Positions 39,986 to 51,219 of a DNA stretch of 64,000 nt are shown here, in pieces; the stretch's first letter is position 1, and every line of letters begins with the position of its first letter. The position numbers and the translations under genes are program-made. The stretch is from Hyalangium versicolor (GTDB taxonomy: Bacteria > Myxococcota > Myxococcia > Myxococcales > Myxococcaceae), in assembly GCF_020103695.1 (NCBI RefSeq), contig NZ_JAHXBF010000028.1, positions 1 to 64,000 on the forward strand. The letters run 5' to 3'. Under the pieces are notes generated by a model. The model ran no database searches, was not told the DNA's origin, and saw nothing but the letters and a program-made list of their open reading frames with translations.

Positions 39986-41149
39986 TCAACTCCCCTCTTT
40001 GGGTGGGCCGCCAACCTTCTTCGGAGACTCTGAGCCAGGAGCTGCTGTTTCGCATGGTGGAGGAGTGAGTTCGGTGGCATCCCCATCCCCCTGGATTTCC
40101 TCGGAGAGAGGAGCCGCCAAGGCAAGAAACAGGGTTGGCGGAGGACAGGGCCCAGCTGTGGAACTCATTCTGGCTGAGAGCGGAGTTCGTGGAGCCGGGA
40201 GGCCTTCAGAACTGATGGAGGAACCCTGGAGTCCGTCGGCCAAGGGTGGGGTGAACGAGCCCGTGATCACGTTCTGGCTCGGAGCGGAGGGCTCGTCGGC
40301 GGGACCCTCCTGAGACGGGAGCCGCCCTGTCGGCCGAGCGGGTTGCGAACTGGTATGGCCAGCATACCAGTCGGCGGCGGTCTCGCCGGACAGGGGCACC
40401 TCCACGGGCGTGGCGGGGGATGCGGGTTCCGTGTGCGCATCGCTGACAGGGGCCAGGCGGTCGAGCATCGGCCCATCCACCGCCTTCAGCAGTGCCGGCA
40501 GCTCCCGACGCACCAACTGGGCGTCGCGGTCGACCAACGCGTCGAACACGAACATGGCCCATTCTCGGACAGCCTCCGCTTGCAGGGCGGGCAGCACGCT
40601 CTCGGCCACGCCCCAGAAGGCCTTCTCCAATGTGACGATGAGCAGCATGTGGCCGGGACGGTCCGCAGCTCGGGCTGCCAGCCTCAGCAATTCGAACTCT
40701 CGCTGCGCCCACCTCCGGGGCTCCTCCTGCCAGCGCGCGTCATCCCTGAGCACAAAGCTGGCACTCTTGAGCAGCTCCACGTCTTGCGGACTGGCGTGTT
40801 CGCAGCAGGCCGCCAGCAACTCCACTGTCACCTCTCGTTTCAGGGAGAAGTAGCCCTCCAGCAGATACCGGCGGTCCAGGTCCGTGCGCCCCTCGGGCAG
40901 CAACAGCTTCAGGCTCTCGAGGGACAGAGCCTGCCCGAGTCCCACCGTGCGACTCTGGCGCCCAGGGTGTTGGACGATGAGTCCTCGGGCCGCCAGCCCC
41001 TGCAGCGCTCCACGGATGGTGGTGCGCGACACCCCATAGCGTTTGGCCATCACCCGCTCGGACGGCAGCGTGTCCTTGGGCATATGGCCCAGCGCAATCA
41101 GCCGCTCCAACTGCTCCGACACCCGTGCCACGAGCCCCTTGTGTTCCAT
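39986..41149 (-). CDS. GntR-family transcription regulator with long low-complexity tail
   Basis: The 387-aa protein has an N-terminal winged helix (about 1-70: LVARVSEQLERLIALGHMPKDTLPSERVMAKRYGVSRTTIRGALQGLAARGLI). A helical ligand domain of FadR/FCD type follows (about 75-225). The last 150 residues are Pro/Ser/Thr-rich without a fold signature, which is unusual for the family. AGGAGG 9 nt before the ATG at 41149 decides the start. It converges with the symporter gene, which it may regulate. A perfect palindrome lies within the tail-coding part. Confidence 0.85.
   Translation of the reverse strand: MEHKGLVARVSEQLERLIALGHMPKDTLPSERVMAKRYGVSRTTIRGALQGLAARGLIVQHPGRQSRTVGLGQALSLESLKLLLPEGRTDLDRRYLLEGYFSLKREVTVELLAACCEHASPQDVELLKSASFVLRDDARWQEEPRRWAQREFELLRLAARAADRPGHMLLIVTLEKAFWGVAESVLPALQAEAVREWAMFVFDALVDRDAQLVRRELPALLKAVDGPMLDRLAPVSDAHTEPASPATPVEVPLSGETAADWYAGHTSSQPARPTGRLPSQEGPADEPSAPSQNVITGSFTPPLADGLQGSSISSEGLPAPRTPLSARMSSTAGPCPPPTLFLALAAPLSEEIQGDGDATELTPPPCETAAPGSESPKKVGGPPKEGS
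40348..40372. promoter_or_regulatory. Palindrome AACTGGTATG-n5-CATACCAGT, candidate operator
   Basis: ACTGGTATG (40349-40357) and CATACCAGT (40363-40371) form a perfect 9-bp inverted repeat with a 5-nt spacer, inside the 3' part of the GntR gene. The flank GCGAACTGGTATG is identical over 13 bases to the one at 59477-59489. The shape suits a dimeric helix-turn-helix regulator. Confidence 0.5.
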
Positions 41150-41525
41150 CCCCGCCACCCTCCTCGTTACAAGACTCTCCCATTCAAGCAGAGACCTCTG
41201 ACATGGGCTCGAGACAGGAGGATTCGTAGGGTTGTGCCCGCCAGTCGACACCGCGAGTCGTGATCATCCGCACGGGCGAGAACTTGGCTGTCGTGAGCCC
41301 TGGCGCGCTATAACCCGGACCGATTCCCGCTCCGATGCGGGACTCCACCTCCGAGTGCCCGATCCGTCACGCGACCCACAGCCTGCCTGCTCCCATGATG
41401 AGCGAACTACCGCGCAGGGGCTCGTTCGCTCGCCGGGGGTACGTCAGGGCAGTGCACGCGGCGATGTTCGCTCGCAATGTTTCCCGAAGCAGTCCCACGC
41501 ACCGTTGCACCCAAGGAGCAGTCTC
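41150..41525. other. 376-bp intergenic region
   Basis: This divergent region lies between the GntR gene (leftward) and the FKBP gene (rightward) and must hold both promoters. A CGCTATAAC sequence near 41308 could be a -10 box for the FKBP gene, and CCCGC/GCGGG forms a small stem about 20 nt further on. No convincing small gene was seen. Confidence 0.4.
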
Positions 41526-42020
41526 ATGAAAGTCGCCAAGGACCGAATCGTCGCGTTGGAGTACCAGCTGCACCTGGGCGACGGCCAGGTCGTCGATCAG
41601 AGCGAGCCCGGCCAGCCGCTCTCGTATCTCCACGGGCGTGGGCAGATCGTTCCGGGTCTCGAGGGCGCCCTGGAAGGTCTGGGCATTGGCGATACCAAGA
41701 AGGTCGTCGTTCCGCCCGCGCAGGGCTACGGCGAGCATGACTCTCGCGGGCTCCAGGAAGTCCCCCGCACCATGTTCCCCCCCAATGCCGAGCTGAAGCC
41801 GGGCATGCGTCTGGCCGCCCAGACGGACGGAGGCGAGGTCATCCCCATTGGCATCCACGAGGTGAAGGGCGACACGGTCATTGTCGACCTGAACCACCCT
41901 CTGGCTGGCAAGACGCTGCACTTCGACGTCACCGTCCGCGCCGTCCGGGACGCCACCGCCGAGGAACTGACCCACGGCCATGCCCACGGGCCGGATGGGC
42001 ACGGCCACCATCACGACTGA
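41526..42020 (+). CDS. FKBP-type peptidyl-prolyl isomerase, SlyD-like
   Basis: The 164-aa protein shows the split FKBP domain with an inserted flap typical of SlyD: VALEYQLHLGDGQVVDQS, LSYLHGRGQIVPGLEGALEG, VVPPAQGYGEHDSRGLQEVPRTMF, IVDLNHPLAGKTLHFDVTV. A His-rich tail (HGHAHGPDGHGHHHD) could bind nickel or other metals. It catalyses proline isomerisation and acts as a chaperone in the cytoplasm. AAGGAG 7 nt upstream supports the start. Confidence 0.93.
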   Translation: MKVAKDRIVALEYQLHLGDGQVVDQSEPGQPLSYLHGRGQIVPGLEGALEGLGIGDTKKVVVPPAQGYGEHDSRGLQEVPRTMFPPNAELKPGMRLAAQTDGGEVIPIGIHEVKGDTVIVDLNHPLAGKTLHFDVTVRAVRDATAEELTHGHAHGPDGHGHHHD

Positions 42021-42092
42021 TGAAGGGCCTGTCCGCCCTTTACTGAGGGGCGCTCGGTGATTCGGGGCCGGTGAATTATGGTTGCGGCCCCC

Positions 42093-44003
42093 ATGAGTCA
42101 TCCCGCCCCACAAGAGCCGCACTCGAACGTTCTCGCTGAAGCCCCTCCGGGCGCCAAGGCCTCCCCGGAGGCTGATCCCGAGCGGTACTGGCTGGAGAAC
42201 GTGTATCAACGTGGCGCGCGTCAGCTCACGGTGCGCGCGGTCATCGCCGGCATGGTCATCGGCATGGTGATGTGCCTCTCCAACCTGTACGTCATCCTCA
42301 AGACGGGTTGGAGTATGGGCGTCACGCTGACCGCCTGCATCCTGGCCTTCTCCGTCTTCAACCTCCTGCGCCAGCTGCGCATCTTCAAGCAGGAGTTCTC
42401 CCCGCTGGAGAACAACGCCATGGGCTCGGTGGCGTCCGCCGCGGGCTACATGACGGGCGGCGGCAACATGCACGCCGTGCCCGCGCTGCTCATGCTCACC
42501 GGAACGTTGCCCTCCACCGGGTGGTTGGTGGTATGGCTCGCCGTGGTTGCGGCGCTCGGGGTGGTGGCCGCCATCCCCATCAAGCGCCAGCTCATCAACA
42601 TCGAGGCGCTGCCGTTCCCCACCGGCACGGCCACCGCGGAGACGATCAATGCGCTGCACGGCCACGGGGAGCAGGCGTCCCAGAAGGCGCGGTTGCTCGG
42701 AGGGGCGGGGCTCGTCGGCGCCATCGTCGCGGTGTTGCGTGAGGCGAAGAGTGCCTGGCTGGATGCCCATGTCTCCGCGTTCTGGCGCCTGCCGTTCATC
42801 CCAGCCAAGGTGAGCGTGCCGTTCATCAACATCCGCGGCCGTCCCGCCGGGGACTGGGGCCTGTCCTTCGATTTGAGCCTGCTCCTGATTGGCGCCGGCG
42901 GCCTGATGAGCTGGAAGACGGGCTGGTCCATGCTCCTGGGCGCGGTGCTCACCTACGGCTTCCTCGCCCCGGCCATGTTCGACCAGGGCTTCATCACCGC
43001 CGTCTCCTTCAAGGCCATCAACACGTGGATGCTGTGGACGGGCGCCGCCGTGCTCGTGTCCTCGGGCCTGCTGTCCTTCGCGTTCCAGTGGCGCAGCGTG
43101 GCGCGCTCGTTCAAGGCGCTCACGGGGCTGTTCAGCAAGAAGGCCGACGCCGTGCAGGATCCGCTGGCGGACATCGAGTGTCCTCCCTCGTGGTTCCCCC
43201 TGGGCTTCGCCATCCTCGGGCCCATCGTCGTGGCGCTGATGGCGTACCTGTTCCAGATCCCCGTGTGGGCCGGCATCATCGCGTTGCCGCTGTCCGTCAT
43301 CATGGGTGTCATCGCCTCGCGCGTCACCGGCGAGACGGACACCACCCCCACCAAGGCGCTGGGGCCTGTCACCCAGCTCATCTACGGCGGTCTGGCTCCA
43401 GGCAATGTCGCCGCCAACGTCATGAGCGCCAACGCGACCGGCGGCGTGGGCCTGCACTCGGCGGATCTGCTCACGGACCTCAAGTCCGGGTGGCTGCTCG
43501 GCGCCAATCCGCGGCAGCAGTTCATTGGCCAGCTCTTCGGCGTGGTGGCCGGCGCGATCGTCGTGGTGCCCGCCTTCCACCTGCTCGTTCCGGACGCGAG
43601 CGTGCTGGGCACTGATCAGTTCCCCGCGCCGTCCGCCCTGGTCTGGGCCGGAGTCTCCCAGATGCTCTCGGTGGGGCTCAGTGCGCTGCACTCGAGTGCT
43701 CGCGTGGGAGCCCTCTGCGGCGCCGTGCTGGGCATCGCCCTCGTGCTGCTGGATCGCTGGGCGCCCAAGAAGGCCAAGCCCTTCATTCCCTCCGCCGCCG
43801 GCTTCGGCCTGGCCATCGTCATCCCTGGCTCCAGCTCGATCAGCTTCTTCATCGGCGCGGCCATCGCCGAGTACCTGCGCCGCCGCAGGCCGAAGCTGGC
43901 CGAGGCCACCGTGTTCCCCGTGGGCTCGGGCCTGATCGCAGGAGAGAGCCTGATGGGCATTGCCCTCATCATGCTCAAGGCCTTCGGCTTCATGCCCAAG
44001 TAG
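42093..44003 (+). CDS. OPT-family oligopeptide transporter
   Basis: The 636-aa inner-membrane protein has about 15 hydrophobic segments and OPT signatures: GYMTGGGNMHAVPALLMLTG near residue 130, PFPTGTATAETINALH near 180, APGNVAANVMSANATGGVGLHSADLLTDLKSG near 435 and FIGAAIAEYLRRRRP near 590. OPT carriers take up peptides or metal chelates with protons. In Myxococcus an OPT-like protein (EspB) modulates developmental timing, but sequence alone does not show this is the equivalent. The ATG at 42093 is preferred over an earlier in-frame start. Confidence 0.92.
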   Translation: MSHPAPQEPHSNVLAEAPPGAKASPEADPERYWLENVYQRGARQLTVRAVIAGMVIGMVMCLSNLYVILKTGWSMGVTLTACILAFSVFNLLRQLRIFKQEFSPLENNAMGSVASAAGYMTGGGNMHAVPALLMLTGTLPSTGWLVVWLAVVAALGVVAAIPIKRQLINIEALPFPTGTATAETINALHGHGEQASQKARLLGGAGLVGAIVAVLREAKSAWLDAHVSAFWRLPFIPAKVSVPFINIRGRPAGDWGLSFDLSLLLIGAGGLMSWKTGWSMLLGAVLTYGFLAPAMFDQGFITAVSFKAINTWMLWTGAAVLVSSGLLSFAFQWRSVARSFKALTGLFSKKADAVQDPLADIECPPSWFPLGFAILGPIVVALMAYLFQIPVWAGIIALPLSVIMGVIASRVTGETDTTPTKALGPVTQLIYGGLAPGNVAANVMSANATGGVGLHSADLLTDLKSGWLLGANPRQQFIGQLFGVVAGAIVVVPAFHLLVPDASVLGTDQFPAPSALVWAGVSQMLSVGLSALHSSARVGALCGAVLGIALVLLDRWAPKKAKPFIPSAAGFGLAIVIPGSSSISFFIGAAIAEYLRRRRPKLAEATVFPVGSGLIAGESLMGIALIMLKAFGFMPK

Positions 44004-44013
44004 AGCGCTGTTC

Positions 44014-46272
44014 CTACGCCACCGAAGGGGGGACGGGCACCGGGCCGGCACTCGCGGACGGTGACTTGATCCGCGAGTCGCGCCGCTTGAGGCTCCAATA
44101 GCGCTGCTGGAGGGGCAGGTTGAGCGGATCGAGGCTCAGCGCCTTCTCGTACTCCGTCAGCGCGGAATCGATATGTCCCTGGGCCGCCCAAGCCGTTGCG
44201 TTCGTGGCGTGAAGCCTTCCCTTCATCTCCGCGCCGGGGTGGGCCTGCAGGTAGCGCGCACGCAGGGACTCGATCTCTGCGGCTGTGACACCGCTGGAGA
44301 TGCATCGTGCCACTCCCGGGTAGTTTCCATTCCGGGCATCGTGCTCGATGCGCTGGCGAGGTTGCCCAAGCACCTCCGCTGCCTTCTCCGTACGGGCGCG
44401 GAGTTCGGCCAGGTCCTTCATCTGCCGCGCTGACAGCGGGCGGGCCGCGATGGCCTCCAGGTTGCGCTGGACCGCGCGGAACTGGCGATTCACGTCGTCG
44501 AAGGTGGCATCGGTGGGCAGCGAGAGCAGCACGTACGGATCGCCGCTCATGTGGCGGAGCAGCGCGCCCAGCAGCGCCTCCGCCTGCGGATCGTCCGGGA
44601 AGGTCTTCGCGGCTCGAGGAGGTGCCAGCACCTGCCCTTGCGACACCTGGACCAGCACGTCCCGAGCATCGTGGGACAGGTCGACGAACTGGATGGCGAA
44701 GCCCGCGCGCATTCCCCACGAGGCGGCCTGCGCGGGCAGGATGTGACGGACGACCTCGGCCATGCAGGGCAATTGCCGATCATGTAGCTCCAGCGTCAGC
44801 GACACGCGAGCGCGCAGTGGCGGCAGGGCTCCCTCCGCGCACAGGAAGGCGCCTGCGTGGGTCAGGTCGGTGCAAGCCATGCGGCGGGACTCGGTCCCGG
44901 GCGGGAAGGTGATCCACGCGATCACTTCGGCGGGCCGGTGCATCACCGACTGCGAGGTCGGTGCCGCGGGCGGAGTCGTGCGGGAGGCCTGTGCCGCCAT
45001 CGGAGCGGAGCAGCTCACGGGGGCCGCCATCGGAGTGGCTCGGGCAGGGGAAGCAGCCACCGGAGTCGCTCGAACCGCGGGCATGGGGCCAGGTGCCATT
45101 CTCGCGGCGAGGCCCGCCACCGGAGTCGCCGCGACTCGAGTCGTGGCCAGCGGGGGCTGCTGGGCCACCACCGTGGGAGCGATGGGCATGGCGGGCGACG
45201 TCAGCGCGCGCTCCAATGCAATGCGCAGTTCGGCGGCATTCTGGAAGCGATCCTCCGGCCGCTTCGCCAGCATCCGCATGACGACGTCCGAGAGTGCCGC
45301 CGGCACCTCAGGCCTCACGCCATGCGGAGACATCGGAACCTGCCTCAGGTGGGCGTGCAGCAACTCGCCAATGCCCGTGCCCTGGAACGGCCGCCGGCCG
45401 GTGAGGACCTCATAGGCGATCAGCCCCAGAGCGTACTGATCCGTTCGCCCATCCACCGCCTGTGCCATCCACTGCTCGGGCGCCATGTACTCGGGAGTGC
45501 CGATGAGCATGCCCTGCGCCGTCTTTGCCTGCCCCACGTTGTGGTCCAGCAGCTTGGCGATGCCGAAGTCCAGCACCTTCACGAAGTGCGGCATCCGCTC
45601 ACGCCGGAGCAGGAAGATGTTCTCCGGCTTGAGGTCCCGGTGGATCACCCCTCGCGAGTGAGCCGCCTGCAACGCATCGCACACCTGGGTGAGGATCGGC
45701 ACGAGGACCGTCGCCGGCACCGGGCGCCCCAGGAGCGAGGAGAGCGGCTGTCCCTCCAGGTACTCCATGATGAGGTAGTGCTGCCGGGGCGGCAGCACGC
45801 TCATGTCGAAGATGTTGATGATGTTCTCGTGGCCGATGAGGTTGACGGCGCGGGCCTCGGCCAGGAAGCGCTGGACGAGCGTCTCGTTCGAGGCCAGGTG
45901 CGGGTGCAGGAACTTCACCGCCACCCGGCTGCCGATGACGGTGTGCTCGCCCAGGTACACCGAGCCCATGCCCCCATCGCCCAGCTTGCGCACCAACCGG
46001 AAGCTCCCCACCTCCGTGCCCAGCAGCGGATCCTTTCCCTCGGGGCCCACGCGCAGCTGAGTGGCCGCCGGCTGCCGGAGCGCGCTCGAGCCGGGCGCTG
46101 TCTGGGTGGATGCCTCCGGGGACTCGGGGCTCGGCTCGGGAGAGCTCGGGATTTGCGGGAGCATGGGCGGCTGCCTTCCTCGGACCGTGTCTCGGCCCTG
46201 AGAGGGAGGGCCTGCCGAGTTCATCTGCAAGGCGCGTGCACAGTGCTCCTGGTCTGCCGGTGGGTGGGACAT
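44014..46272 (-). CDS. Ser/Thr protein kinase with PilZ-like and TPR-like C-terminal regions (copy 1)
   Basis: The 752-aa cytoplasmic protein has a Hanks-type kinase domain (about 85-345: GDGGMGSVYLGEH, AVKFL, VIHRDLKPENIF, VLDFGIAKLL, GTPEYMAPEQW). An Ala/Pro/Thr linker with repeated AATPVA/RATPMA units follows, then a PilZ-like region (about 480-580: RRMACTDLTHAGAFLCAEGALPPLRARVSL). The C-terminal part is helical with a J-like DPYVLLSLPTDATFDDVNRQF and a TPR-like LTEYEKALSLDPLNLPLQQRYW. There is no membrane segment. GGAGG 6 nt upstream fixes the start. It follows the P450 gene by 19 nt and is paralogous to the kinase beyond it. Confidence 0.9.
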   Translation of the reverse strand: MSHPPADQEHCARALQMNSAGPPSQGRDTVRGRQPPMLPQIPSSPEPSPESPEASTQTAPGSSALRQPAATQLRVGPEGKDPLLGTEVGSFRLVRKLGDGGMGSVYLGEHTVIGSRVAVKFLHPHLASNETLVQRFLAEARAVNLIGHENIINIFDMSVLPPRQHYLIMEYLEGQPLSSLLGRPVPATVLVPILTQVCDALQAAHSRGVIHRDLKPENIFLLRRERMPHFVKVLDFGIAKLLDHNVGQAKTAQGMLIGTPEYMAPEQWMAQAVDGRTDQYALGLIAYEVLTGRRPFQGTGIGELLHAHLRQVPMSPHGVRPEVPAALSDVVMRMLAKRPEDRFQNAAELRIALERALTSPAMPIAPTVVAQQPPLATTRVAATPVAGLAARMAPGPMPAVRATPVAASPARATPMAAPVSCSAPMAAQASRTTPPAAPTSQSVMHRPAEVIAWITFPPGTESRRMACTDLTHAGAFLCAEGALPPLRARVSLTLELHDRQLPCMAEVVRHILPAQAASWGMRAGFAIQFVDLSHDARDVLVQVSQGQVLAPPRAAKTFPDDPQAEALLGALLRHMSGDPYVLLSLPTDATFDDVNRQFRAVQRNLEAIAARPLSARQMKDLAELRARTEKAAEVLGQPRQRIEHDARNGNYPGVARCISSGVTAAEIESLRARYLQAHPGAEMKGRLHATNATAWAAQGHIDSALTEYEKALSLDPLNLPLQQRYWSLKRRDSRIKSPSASAGPVPVPPSVA

Positions 46273-46291
46273 GCACCTCCCCGGACAGGCC

Positions 46292-47674
46292 TCAGCGCCG
46301 GGACAAGCGGACCCACACCCCATTCCGGGCTCGCAGGGTGGTGGTGAACTGCACCTGCGCTACTCGCCCGGGCACGGCCGACACGCGGAAGCGCTGGGCA
46401 ATGCGCGCCAGGATGAGCTGCCCCTCCATCAGCGCGAACTCCTTGCCGATGCACTGCCGCTGGCCGCCCCCGAAGCCCAGCCAGGCCTGCCTCGGACGCC
46501 CCTCGGAGCGCTCGGGCCGGAAGCGCTCGGGATCGAAGTGCTCGGGTGCCTCCCACACGTCCGGGTGGCGGTGGATGAGGTGCGACATGACGCCCACCAG
46601 TGTTCCCGCGGGGATGCGGTAGCCGTCAATCTCGTCGTCCTCCTCGGGCGTCCTCGGGAGCCAGTATGCGGGCGCGTACAGCCGGATCGTCTCCTGCAGC
46701 ATGCAGAGCGTGTAGGAGAGCTGTCTCAGGTCGCCGAACTCCGGAACGCGCGGGCCGAGCACGCCGTCCACCTCGTCCTGGAGCCGCTGGCCGAACTCCG
46801 GCTGCTGCGTCATCGCGTGGAGCGCCCAGGCCAGGGCCACCGATGTCGTCTCGAAGCCCGCGACGAAGAGGGCCACGGCCTCGTCGCGGATCTGCTGGGT
46901 CGTCATCCGCTCGCCCGTCTCGGCATCCGTCGCCTGGCTCATCAAGGAGAGCAGGGTGTCGCCGAGGCCATCCTCGTGCTCGCCGCGCTCGAGCATCCGG
47001 AAGAGGATCGAGTCCATGGTCCGGATGGCCGCCCGGTAGCGCGCCCGTCCGGGCACAGGGACCCATGAGGGCAGTGCGTGCGTCGCCATCCCCTTCACCA
47101 TGAAGTGGATGATGTAGGCCATGGCCTGCTCGGCCTCTTCCGCCTCGGCCTGGGACAGCCCGCCGCCGAACATGATGCGCACCAGCAGGTGCATGGTCAT
47201 GTGGGCAAAGGCCTGGGCGGCATTGAAGGGCTCCCCCGTGCGAGCCGCCTGCTCCCAGTGTTCCGAGAGGGTCTCGTCCACGGTCTCCACCAGCCTCGCG
47301 GCCAGGGTGGCGATCCGCTGGTGGTGGAAGGCGGGCTGGAGCATCCGCCGCTGGCGCCGCCAGTAGTCGCCCTCGCTGACGGGCAGCCCGTTGCCCATGA
47401 ACGTCCGGACCGAGTCCCAGAAGGGCCCGCCCTTGGTGTAGTTGCGCCCGTGGTCCACGAGCACGTGCTGGGCGTGGCGGGGGTGGCACAGCGCGATGGC
47501 CTCGCGGGGCCCCAGGCGTAGCCGGAAGATGTCTCCATGCCGCTGCCGGGCCTGCTCGAGGAAGTCGAGCGGATGCCGCACCAGTGAAGGGAGGTTGCCC
47601 AAAAGGGGCACCCCCGGCACCTGGGGAGGAAGTCGTGGGCGAGCAAATGAGGACAGGGCCGCGGAGCCGCGCAT
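46292..47674 (-). CDS. Cytochrome P450
   Basis: The 460-aa protein has all P450 hallmarks: N-terminal PPQVPGVPLLGNL; I-helix VALFVAGFETTSVALAWAL (oxygen activation); K-helix ExxR in LQETIRLYAPAYW; and heme loop FGGGQRQCIGKEFALME with the proximal Cys. It lacks a membrane anchor, so it is soluble, with CYP102/CYP4-like character in the heme region. Substrate is unknown. GGAGGG lies 9 nt before the ATG at 47674. It sits between two paralogous kinase genes in the same direction, which suggests phospho-regulated metabolism but does not prove it. Confidence 0.92.
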   Translation of the reverse strand: MRGSAALSSFARPRLPPQVPGVPLLGNLPSLVRHPLDFLEQARQRHGDIFRLRLGPREAIALCHPRHAQHVLVDHGRNYTKGGPFWDSVRTFMGNGLPVSEGDYWRRQRRMLQPAFHHQRIATLAARLVETVDETLSEHWEQAARTGEPFNAAQAFAHMTMHLLVRIMFGGGLSQAEAEEAEQAMAYIIHFMVKGMATHALPSWVPVPGRARYRAAIRTMDSILFRMLERGEHEDGLGDTLLSLMSQATDAETGERMTTQQIRDEAVALFVAGFETTSVALAWALHAMTQQPEFGQRLQDEVDGVLGPRVPEFGDLRQLSYTLCMLQETIRLYAPAYWLPRTPEEDDEIDGYRIPAGTLVGVMSHLIHRHPDVWEAPEHFDPERFRPERSEGRPRQAWLGFGGGQRQCIGKEFALMEGQLILARIAQRFRVSAVPGRVAQVQFTTTLRARNGVWVRLSRR

Positions 47675-47797
47675 GGGAGGAGCCCTCCAAGAGAGGTCGC
47701 GATGGCGAAGACGGCAGCCTCGGCCATAGCAGTGCCCCTCCGCGGGCAAAACCCCCGCGGCGCTGGAGCGTGCTCTCGCGAACTTTGACTCGGTGGG

Positions 47798-49942
<2,145 letters not shown>

Positions 49943-50073
49943 AGAGGGATAGGGACGACTCGAGCCCGGCGAACGAGGGATTCTTATCGTGTTTCACGGA
50001 AAGGTGAAGCGCGACTCAACTATTTCGCGGGGGCGGAATTTCACTTTGAGGGCAGAGGAAAGGGTTCGGGTGC

Positions 50074-50120
50074 CCGACGTGTCGCCGGAGGGCGCTGACA
50101 TGTCAGTCGTGACACGTCGG
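50074..50120. promoter_or_regulatory. Nested inverted repeats upstream of kinase copy 2
   Basis: CCGACGTGTC (50074-50083) and its exact reverse complement GACACGTCGG (50111-50120) enclose the perfect palindrome CTGACATGTCAG (50095-50106). They lie 130-180 nt before the kinase start and just after the end of the UPF0489 gene. This could be an operator array or a factor-dependent terminator; there is no T tract. Confidence 0.4.
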
Positions 50121-50126
50121 GGCGTG

Positions 50127-51110
50127 TCAGCGGCTGGCCAGGGCTTTCCGGGGAAGCTGGCGTAGCAGGTTGAGCAGGCGAAGGGAGGAGTGCATGTTCC
50201 CCTGGACCTCCCAGGGGTCGATCCGGTCACCCCCGTTGGTGAATTGGGGGGAGAGCACGAAGACGCGGACGCGAGCGCGGGTGACGAGGCCCTGGAAGCG
50301 CGAGTCCCGGAGCAGCCCTCGGCTGACGCGGAGCTGGGGGGCGGGCTGGAAGAAGTCGAGATCCAGGGAGACCCAATCGGCCTCGGTGGCTCCGGGCTGG
50401 TCGAGGACCTGGCGCCAGTGGAGCTGGTCGGGGTCCAGGAATCCAGGCACGAGCACGGAGACGCCGATGTCCCGGCCACTCATCCCGGCTTTGCGAGGGG
50501 CCACTCCGGTGGTGAAGAAGACATCCTCCTCCCGGAGGACGGCGGTGGAGTCGCCCGGCCGCTTGAGGCCCTCGATGAGCTTCCACCAGGTGGCAGCCTG
50601 CTGAGGCCGGCGGGTCTCCAGGTAGTTGTCCTTGCACCAGTCCGAGTGCCGGTCCGCATGGAAGAGGGCGCGCGGAAGCTCGCCGGTGGTCCGGTAGTGG
50701 TAGAGGGCCACATCGAGCATGTGGTGGTCGCGCAGCACGTAGTCGGTGGAGCCCGAGGGGCTTCGCAGCACCAGGACGATGCCTCGCAGCGCGGCGTCGA
50801 TGTCCTTCATCGTGAGGGCATCGCTCCAAGTGCGCTCCTCGAAGGTGTGCTGCTGGCCTTCGTAGGGCTTCTCGCCGGTCTCGGGGACGACATCCTCGGG
50901 GCCGCTCCAGCGGTGGATCCGGCGCTCGAAGCGCTCCGCCTCTCCGTCCGCGAGCGCCTGGCGGGCCACCTCGCGGATGTCGCTCTGGGTGCCAGGGGCC
51001 GGGATGGCGGGAACGAACCCCTCCGGCCCGGCGGCTCCCGAGGCGGCGCGGAGCTGGAACGCGTAGGCGGCATCGGTGGGGCGCTTCCAGTCGGAATACC
51101 GGACGAGCAA
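50127..51110 (-). CDS. UPF0489-family protein
   Basis: The 327-aa product carries the UPF0489 core: YVLRDHHMLDVALYHY, PRALFHADRHSDW near residue 148 and DWVSLDLDFFQP near 248. These HxDxH and DLDxF-type motifs resemble metal-site loops of arginase/deacetylase folds. The enzyme activity is unknown; eukaryotic relatives include human C5orf22. No signal peptide is seen. It is followed leftward by the kinase gene after a 184-bp gap with palindromes, so it is probably a separate unit. Confidence 0.75.
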   Translation of the reverse strand: MLVRYSDWKRPTDAAYAFQLRAASGAAGPEGFVPAIPAPGTQSDIREVARQALADGEAERFERRIHRWSGPEDVVPETGEKPYEGQQHTFEERTWSDALTMKDIDAALRGIVLVLRSPSGSTDYVLRDHHMLDVALYHYRTTGELPRALFHADRHSDWCKDNYLETRRPQQAATWWKLIEGLKRPGDSTAVLREEDVFFTTGVAPRKAGMSGRDIGVSVLVPGFLDPDQLHWRQVLDQPGATEADWVSLDLDFFQPAPQLRVSRGLLRDSRFQGLVTRARVRVFVLSPQFTNGGDRIDPWEVQGNMHSSLRLLNLLRQLPRKALASR

Positions 51111-51219
51111 GGCAGGGTCTCTTGGTGGCGCCTGCCTGGTGGCTCCAGGGCTGGCGGCTCAGGGGATCGACTGTAGCGAACAGCCCACGGGCCGAGGAAA
51201 TGCCACGTGGGGGGTAGGG

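Noticed and set aside
41367..44051. 894-aa open frame on the minus strand
   Set aside because: It covers the OPT transporter and FKBP genes in antisense and has no recognisable domain.
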